Part shown: positions 60,101-64,000 of the stretch, piece after piece
Position numbering within the stretch: position 1 is the stretch's first letter
How the letters are laid out: every line of letters begins with the position of its first letter
Assembly (NCBI GenBank): GCA_018222965.1
Contig: JAAEZH010000001.1
Coordinates: forward strand, 93,880-157,879
Direction: 5' to 3'
From: Bacteroidota bacterium
GTDB taxonomy: Bacteria; Bacteroidota; Bacteroidia; Chitinophagales; Saprospiraceae
Length of the DNA: 64,000 bases
Notes under the pieces: model-generated
Seen by the model: the letters and a program-made list of their open reading frames with translations, nothing else
Databases searched by the model: none
What the model was told of the DNA's origin: nothing
Translations under genes and position numbers: made by a program

Positions 60101-63100
60101 GATGTCGTAGCTGAATGTATCATCTGACGGATCGGTTGGTGTTCCATTATCGTCGCAGTAAGTATTCACCTGAAGGACGCCTATCTCACATTCAAAGGAA
60201 CAAGGCTCTGGTGCTTCTACTATAATGGTAAGATTACAGGAAGGATCATCAGCATCCTCGATTACCAGTTCCAGATTGCCCTCACTGATTTGGAATGGCC
60301 CAAAGTCAGGGGTTTGTATGCCGTAAGGCAAGCCAACCTGGAAGTCATCACCTGTAATGTTGTAAGTACCGGATGTGTTGGTTCCAGTCACTACCAACGA
60401 GTAGTAATAAATATCATCCGATGGGTCAAATGGAGTACCATTGTCATTACACTTGGTAATAATCGTTGGATTCGGATCCAGGTTACAATCTCCGGAACAT
60501 TCGGCTGGCGCCTCAATAATCAGGTCATAAGTACAACCTACCTGATCGTCCGTAAGAACCACTGTGAGATCGCCATCTGCAATATTAAACGGACCAAAGG
60601 GACCGTTATTGACGGCATAAGGCAGACCGGTTTGAACATCATCCCCACTGATCGAGTAAGAGGTTCCCGTGTTGGCACCTGAAACTTCGATGTTGTAGAA
60701 GAAAATGTCGTCACTCGGATCACTTGGCGTACCGTTATCGTCGCAGGTTACATTGACGATTGGTGTATTGAATGCACACTCGTCGGAACATTCTGATGGA
60801 GAGTTGACCGGTATACCCACAATCTCACATAATGGATCTTGTGTATCCGTGATATTGAGGGTCAGGTCAATTCCAATATCGAATGGTCCGAATGGTCCGT
60901 TTACCACACCGTATTGCAGGCCATTTGCTACAAAGTCACCACTGATGTTGTATGCACCGCCGGTATTTGTTCCAGTCACTTCAATCGTGAAGGTATAGAA
61001 GTCATCGGTTGGGTCTGTTGGTGTACCGTTGTCGTCGCAGGTAGCTACAATAACTGGTGCGTCCAGGTCACATTCATCAGAGCATTCGGTTGGAGCTTCT
61101 ACCAGTACATCGTAGATACAGTCTGCATCGCCGCTATCAACTATTGTGAGGTTCAGATCTCCATCAGCAATGTTGAATGGACCAAACGGACCATTCTGGA
61201 CACCATACTGAAGGCCGGATTGCGAGTCATCGCCAGTTACATCGTAGGTAACACCGGTATTTACACCTGTTACTTCGACCGTATAGAAGAACACATCATC
61301 TGTAGGGTCTGTAGGTGTACCCTGATCATCACAGCTTACCGTTATGATTGGCTCATTCAATTCACACTGATCGGAACAATCTGTTGGTGAATTCACCGGA
61401 ATTCCTACCAGTGTACAAAGTGGATCTGAGCTGTCTGTTATGGTAATGCTTAGGTCTACACCAATATCAAAGTTGCCGTAAGGCCCGTTGATCACACCGT
61501 ATTGCAGGCCGTTGGCTACAAAGTCCCCGCTGATATTGTAGGTACCGCTGGTATTTGTTCCGTTTACCTCAATGGTAAATGTGTAGTAATCATCTGATGG
61601 ATCTGTTGGCGTACCGTTGTTATTACACGTTGCAACAATTACCGGCGTTTCCAACATACACTCTTCAGAGCAGGACTCCGGAGCTTCCACGATTACATCC
61701 AGGGTACAGTTGATATCATCTCCGTCTATGATGACCAGATCAAGGTCTCCGTTGGCAATATCAAATGGTCCGAACGGTCCATTTTGGATGCCATACTGTA
61801 GGCCTGTCTGCGAGTCATCACCTGTAATATTGTAAGTCGTACCAGTATTTGAACCGGTCAGTTCAATCGTATATTCAAAGGTATCATCTGTCGGATCGGT
61901 TGGTGTACCGTTGTCATCACAGAGAACAGTAATAACCGGATCGTTCAGGTCACACTGATCAGAACATGTAGCTGGTGCTGTAACCACACCGATAGTTTGA
62001 CAACTTGCATCATCACTGTCGATGATGGTCAGTGTCAAATTGCCATTCGAAATATCAAATGGGCCGAAGTTGTATTGAACACCGTATGCGAGGTTATTTG
62101 CCACATAGTCACCACTAATGTTGTAAGCAACTCCTGTGTTTGCGCCTGTCACCTCAATTGTGAAGAAGAAGATGTCATCCGATGGATCAGATGGGGTGCC
62201 GTTGTCGTCGCACTCTGTAGTAATTACCGGTACATTGAGTGAGCACTCATCCGAACATTCTTCCGGAGCAACGATCACATCTGTATAAGTACAGTTTGCA
62301 TCATCACTATCCACAAATACTACATTCAGGTCACCGTCTGAAATATTGAATGGCCCAAATGGTCCGTTCACAATGCCATATGCCAGGCCTGTTTGCGTAT
62401 CGTCTCCCGTAATGTCGTAAGTACCGCCTGTGTTGGCTCCATTGAGTTCTACATAATATACAAATGTATCGTCGGTAGGATCAGATGGTGTACCATTGTC
62501 ATCACAGAAGGTTACGATACCCGGCGCTTCCAGTTCACATTCGTCGGAACAGGTATCCGGAGCATTTACAATTCCAACTGTGCTACAGTCTGAATCAAGT
62601 GCATCTGTGATATCTAAAGTCAGATCACCATTGGCAATGTCGAACGGTCCGAAGTTGTATGTCACTCCGTATGCCAGGTTGTTGGCCGTTACATCGCCAC
62701 CCATATTATAGGTAGTTCCTGTGTTATCACCCGTTACCGTGATGTCGAAGTAGAATACATCGTCTGTCGGATCGGAAGGTGTACCATTATCATCACAAGT
62801 TGCGACGATTACCGGCAGATCCAGATCACAAACATCGGAACAGCTTTCCGGTGCTTCTACGATTACTTCGTAAGTACAGTTTGGATCATCCGCATCAGTT
62901 ACCACAATCGTCAGGTCACCATTGGCAATATCAAATGGGCCGAAGGCACCATTTTGTACGCCGTAAGGCAGACCAGATTGCGTGTCGTCACCGCTGATAT
63001 TGTAGGTAGCACCCACATTAGCACCTGTAACCTCAATAGTATAAGTGAAGTAGTCATCAGCCGGATTAGAAGGCGTGCCATTGTCGAAGCAGGTCGTGCT

Positions 63101-64000
63101 TACGATTGGCTCATCCAGATCGCACTCATCAGAACAAGTCTGTGGAGCGTTCACTGCAATGTCCAGCAGATTACAAGTTGCATCGTCGGCGTCTGTGATA
63201 TTGATTGACAGATCGCCGTTGGCAATATCAAATGGTCCAAATGGTCCGTTGACTACACCATATGCTAATCCGCTTGTCGCGAAATCTCCTGTGATGTTGT
63301 AAGCCGCTCCTGTATTAACTCCGGTAACTTCAATTGTAAACTCGAAGTAATCATCCGATGGATCAGAAGGCGTACCGTTGTCGAAGCAGGTCGCTACGAT
63401 TACCGGTGCATTCAGATCACATACATCGGAGCAGGTCTCCGGTGCAACTACCGTTACTGCATAAGTACAAGACGCATCGTCTGCGTCAATCACTGTGATG
63501 TTCAGATCGCCATTCGAAATTTGGAACGGACCAAATGGCCCATTCTGTACCCCGTACTGGAGGGCTGATTGTGTATCATCACCCGCGATATCGTAAGTCG
63601 CTCCTGTGTTCGCTCCGTTCACCTCTATGGTGTAGAAGAACACATCGTCTGATGGGTCTGTAGGAGTACCGTTGTTGTCACAGTTCACTGTAACTACCGG
63701 CTCTTCCAGATCACATTCATCCGAACAGGTTGCAGGGGCCGTTACCACGCCAATCGTCGTACAGTTGGCATCGTCGGCATCTGTGATGGTCAGTACCAGG
63801 TCGCCGTCTGCGATGGCAAATGGTCCGAAGTTGTAAGTCACTCCGTATGCCAGACCAGCTGCAACATAGTCGCCACTGATGTCGTAAGAAGCACCTGTGT
63901 TGTCTCCCGTTACCGTGATGTCGAAGTAGTACACATCGTCTGACGGATCAGATGGCGTACCATTGTCGTCACAGGTTGAAGCAATCACCGGTACATCCAG
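54191..64000 (-). CDS. Giant T9SS-secreted repetitive surface protein (3' part)
   Basis: The frame is open to the window edge, so the N-terminus lies beyond 64000; 3,269 codons are visible. Reading from the 5' side: at least 18 tandem domains of about 98 residues (63,990 to about 58,720), each with CDDNGTPxDPxDDxF, NxGxxYxIxGD and NGPFGPFxI; five SdrD B-like domains (GNYVWxDxDGDGxQDxxEPG; about 58,710-57,150); proline/HYR-like modules; a cohesin-like stretch (FTLDFDPTKLEIVEVIEG) and a dockerin-like Ca loop (AADVNNSGSVTTLDM); finally a T9SS type A sorting domain (NKPNPFAETTSISFYLPK to MIRVDK). It should be exported by the type IX system and act as an adhesin or matrix protein. Acidic, Ca-binding composition. 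Confidence 0.93.
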   Translation of the reverse strand: MDVPVIASTCDDNGTPSDPSDDVYYFDITVTGDNTGASYDISGDYVAAGLAYGVTYNFGPFAIADGDLVLTITDADDANCTTIGVVTAPATCSDECDLEEPVVTVNCDNNGTPTDPSDDVFFYTIEVNGANTGATYDIAGDDTQSALQYGVQNGPFGPFQISNGDLNITVIDADDASCTYAVTVVAPETCSDVCDLNAPVIVATCFDNGTPSDPSDDYFEFTIEVTGVNTGAAYNITGDFATSGLAYGVVNGPFGPFDIANGDLSINITDADDATCNLLDIAVNAPQTCSDECDLDEPIVSTTCFDNGTPSNPADDYFTYTIEVTGANVGATYNISGDDTQSGLPYGVQNGAFGPFDIANGDLTIVVTDADDPNCTYEVIVEAPESCSDVCDLDLPVIVATCDDNGTPSDPTDDVFYFDITVTGDNTGTTYNMGGDVTANNLAYGVTYNFGPFDIANGDLTLDITDALDSDCSTVGIVNAPDTCSDECELEAPGIVTFCDDNGTPSDPTDDTFVYYVELNGANTGGTYDITGDDTQTGLAYGIVNGPFGPFNISDGDLNVVFVDSDDANCTYTDVIVAPEECSDECSLNVPVITTECDDNGTPSDPSDDIFFFTIEVTGANTGVAYNISGDYVANNLAYGVQYNFGPFDISNGNLTLTIIDSDDASCQTIGVVTAPATCSDQCDLNDPVITVLCDDNGTPTDPTDDTFEYTIELTGSNTGTTYNITGDDSQTGLQYGIQNGPFGPFDIANGDLDLVIIDGDDINCTLDVIVEAPESCSEECMLETPVIVATCNNNGTPTDPSDDYYTFTIEVNGTNTSGTYNISGDFVANGLQYGVINGPYGNFDIGVDLSITITDSSDPLCTLVGIPVNSPTDCSDQCELNEPIITVSCDDQGTPTDPTDDVFFYTVEVTGVNTGVTYDVTGDDSQSGLQYGVQNGPFGPFNIADGDLNLTIVDSGDADCIYDVLVEAPTECSDECDLDAPVIVATCDDNGTPTDPTDDFYTFTIEVTGTNTGGAYNISGDFVANGLQYGVVNGPFGPFDIGIDLTLNITDTQDPLCEIVGIPVNSPSECSDECAFNTPIVNVTCDDNGTPSDPSDDIFFYNIEVSGANTGTSYSISGDDVQTGLPYAVNNGPFGPFNIADGDLTVVLTDDQVGCTYDLIIEAPAECSGDCNLDPNPTIITKCNDNGTPFDPSDDIYYYSLVVTGTNTSGTYNITGDDFQVGLPYGIQTPDFGPFQISEGNLELVIEDADDPSCNLTIIVEAPEPCSFECEIGVLQVNTYCDDNGTPTDPSDDTFSYDIEVGGNNTGTAYNITGDDFEFNLPYNTVNGPFGQFNIADGPLNLLISDVDAPDCVTTVTIVPPEPCSSQCELGEPVIVTTCNNNGTEDDPSDDTFTFTIQLSGNGVGFSYDLTGDVIDNGLPYGAANGPYGPFNIADGNLFITAVDNNNEGCLLNFIVEAPETCSNECSLFEPQVIVTCDDNGTPNNPNDDVFFYSINVDGFNTSATYDISGDDIVTDLPYGQQNGPFGPYFIGSQGDLELTITDSDNPNCTIDVYVEAPETCSGDCSIFPPSIGVQCNDNGTPADPTDDTFSYLIYATGNNTGSTYTITGDDFQQNLAYDQINGPLGNFPISGGTIYIDIIDNSNPSCNLQNVAVVPPQSCSFECSLQDPLVNVICDDNGTPDNYDDDTFTFTLLVDGNSTGNFYDVTGDVTESGLPYGEVNGPYGPFPVDGGNLNITITDVDDTDCTIDVVVEPPVLCITDLASIGNYVWHDQDGDGAQDSNEPGIEGVEVTLSGTDVFGDDVTATTFTDVDGFYLFDNLNPGTYKVTFETPAGFEATVLDATGDDTNDSDADPGMGGMTVFEVLSPGEDYLDFDAGYIQTASIGNYVWHDLNGDGAQDPNEPGIPGVEVVLTGTDGAGNLVILITFTDGDGFYLFDNLNPGNYKLTFETPSGGYVNTWLDATGDDTNDSDADPAMGGMTVFEELTSGENNLDYDAGYYIPAAMGNYVWEDLDEDGAQDAGEPGIEGVQVTLTGFDALGNTVVLFTTTDASGFYLFDGLAPGEYKVTFQTPAGYELTELDATGDDTNDSDADPAMGGMTVFEDLVSGEMNLDYDAGYIPTDSDLAAIGNYVWEDTDGDGFQDSNEPGIEGVLVTLTGTDNNGNPVDLTTTTDANGFYLFSGLNPGSYKLTFPNLPGYILTTLDATGDDATDSDADPAMGGMTVFEVLDAGETNLDYDAGYIPASELGTIGNYVWEDLDGDGIQDPGEPGVPGVTVNLYYCGNLVNPIATTTTNGAGFYFFTDLPSADYAVQFVLTGTDFGFTTPNAGGNDSIDSDANPNDGFTDCIFLPPGADDLTIDAGVVPCSDDGPTAVCIDDAIVELDEDGMLTLPADYFDGGSFDDCCFDGVLVRRLDTNCGITADTLFGEEITFCCSDLSDNPIIVELMAVDCQGNTDVCTMEVTVDGTLSTAPLSCPADTTISCEYYGSELAGWLFVGEYSVLDQFGVPTTEDGGCPISTELTVEVNIDMCLAGEIIRNWISYNDQGEPVDTCSQIITVVHESNYVVEFPQDTIINCNDIGALETGEPQVYFDMCELVGVTYEDFELPVVNDACRKIVRTWYAVNWCLYEEFGGVETYEELSEVEAGIDFNGDGELDPFTYQDGINPEGISDGWIQHNQIIKIIDTEAPVFDVEDQVVCTGSDCTGTVELPEPDVVDCSDDVNITIQTNLPNGSGYGPYNDVPEGEYWVLYTAYDNCGNISADLVTVIVEDCDALEAVCETGLEFNLNSQGELTILAVQLDGGSTAGCNGGNLNFSFSADLDDIFFDLECKDLGEQVLELWVTDANGNTATCEATISVSDPSGACDGGMLKIAGIIITEDDETVAEVEMDINGGQMEMTTADDGLFEFDVPANEDYTLSPFKDLNHANGVSTLDMVLIQKHILGMDLLDSPYKIIAADVNNSGSVTTLDMLEVQKMVLQVTSVFPNNTSWRFVDADYVFPDPMDPWLEEFPEVISYNDIEAGDPAADFIAVKIGDVNNSANTGIADETENRNTYGQMGFRMEDQELNAGQTSTLIFQGDDSEILGYQFTLDFDPTKLEIVEVIEGVAKTEHFGLAKLENGGLTASFSRPEPFVLEAHEAQFKMVVRALSDLRLSEELTFSSRFTRAEGYDATGRILNIGLFFSEADGFALYQNKPNPFAETTSISFYLPKTTEARISVMDVSGRVLKVVEGEYPKGTHEVEISDLNASGLLYYRLDTPEYSATRKMIRVDK
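58720..64000 (-). repeat. About 18 tandem repeats of roughly 295 bp inside the giant gene
   Basis: DNA words such as TCATCACCTGTAAT, GTACCATTGTCATCACA and GGACCATTTTGTACGCCGTA recur at near-regular spacing, coding the about 98-residue domain. The copies differ at many third positions and in loop residues, so they are old and diverging rather than recently expanded. They do not have the short spacer layout of a CRISPR array. Confidence 0.9.

Noticed and set aside
58720..64000. CRISPR array suggested by regular repeats
   Set aside because: Repeat units are about 295 bp, diverged and in a single open frame; no unique spacers.

Overview
The window reads as chromosome of a Bacteroidota bacterium, probably Saprospirales/Lewinella-like. 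The evidence is a giant secreted protein ending in a type IX secretion (T9SS) sorting domain, a TonB-dependent receptor with its SusD-less partner lipoprotein, DUF1573 and DUF5689 lipoproteins, an RRM-type RNA-binding protein, promoters that fit the TTTG/TAnnTTTG pattern, and menaquinone made by the futalosine route (mqnA, mqnE and a UbiA-type mqnP). The placement is by gene content only; no rRNA or tRNA gene was seen.

Layout. 1-13.5 kb is ordinary chromosome: end of a lactonase-type propeller gene, small lipoproteins, DinB, RRM protein, a SulP transporter, a medium-chain oxidoreductase, msrA-mqnA-mqnE, a glycosyltransferase, a small DNA-binding protein and a calcineurin-like phosphoesterase, closing with two 198-bp direct repeats. 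13.5-27.2 kb is an accessory zone with gene wreckage (a beheaded DUF1566 gene, an oxidoreductase with its middle deleted), a MITE-like element, several intergenic repeat families and, at 19.8-25.4 kb, an AT-rich block of two two-gene operons. 27.2-36.3 kb is a heavy-metal CzcCBA/CusCBA-type efflux operon with two histidine-rich accessory proteins, then a membrane TPR protein. 36.3-48.1 kb holds the TonB receptor/lipoprotein pair, an exported nuclease-fold protein, mqnP, DUF1573, a PolX-like protein and an SSS symporter, with three copies of a large palindromic element. 48.2-54 kb is a YceI-porin-YceI group behind a Crp-type box, then a TetR regulator with an overlapping three-gene ABC exporter. 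54-64 kb is the 3' part of a very large repetitive surface protein gene.

Most interesting region. At 19.8-25.4 kb, on the minus strand, a vWA-domain protein follows a large protein with a degenerate HD-like N-terminus and a PD-(D/E)XK-type C-terminus. Upstream lies an AAA15/21-type ATPase with a DUF4276 (TOPRIM-like) partner, a combination resembling PARIS/AbiL-like defence. Each pair is bounded by structured sites that look like integron attC sites: 9-bp core arms at the start and end of each putative cassette are exact complements within a cassette (GTTATGGGC/GCCCATAAC for the vWA pair, GTTCTGCGC/GCGCAGAAC for the ATPase pair) and differ between cassettes. Four R'-like cores in the same orientation share the 3' flank GCAATAA. 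No integrase is in the window, so this is a hypothesis of integron-like defence cassettes, not an established element.
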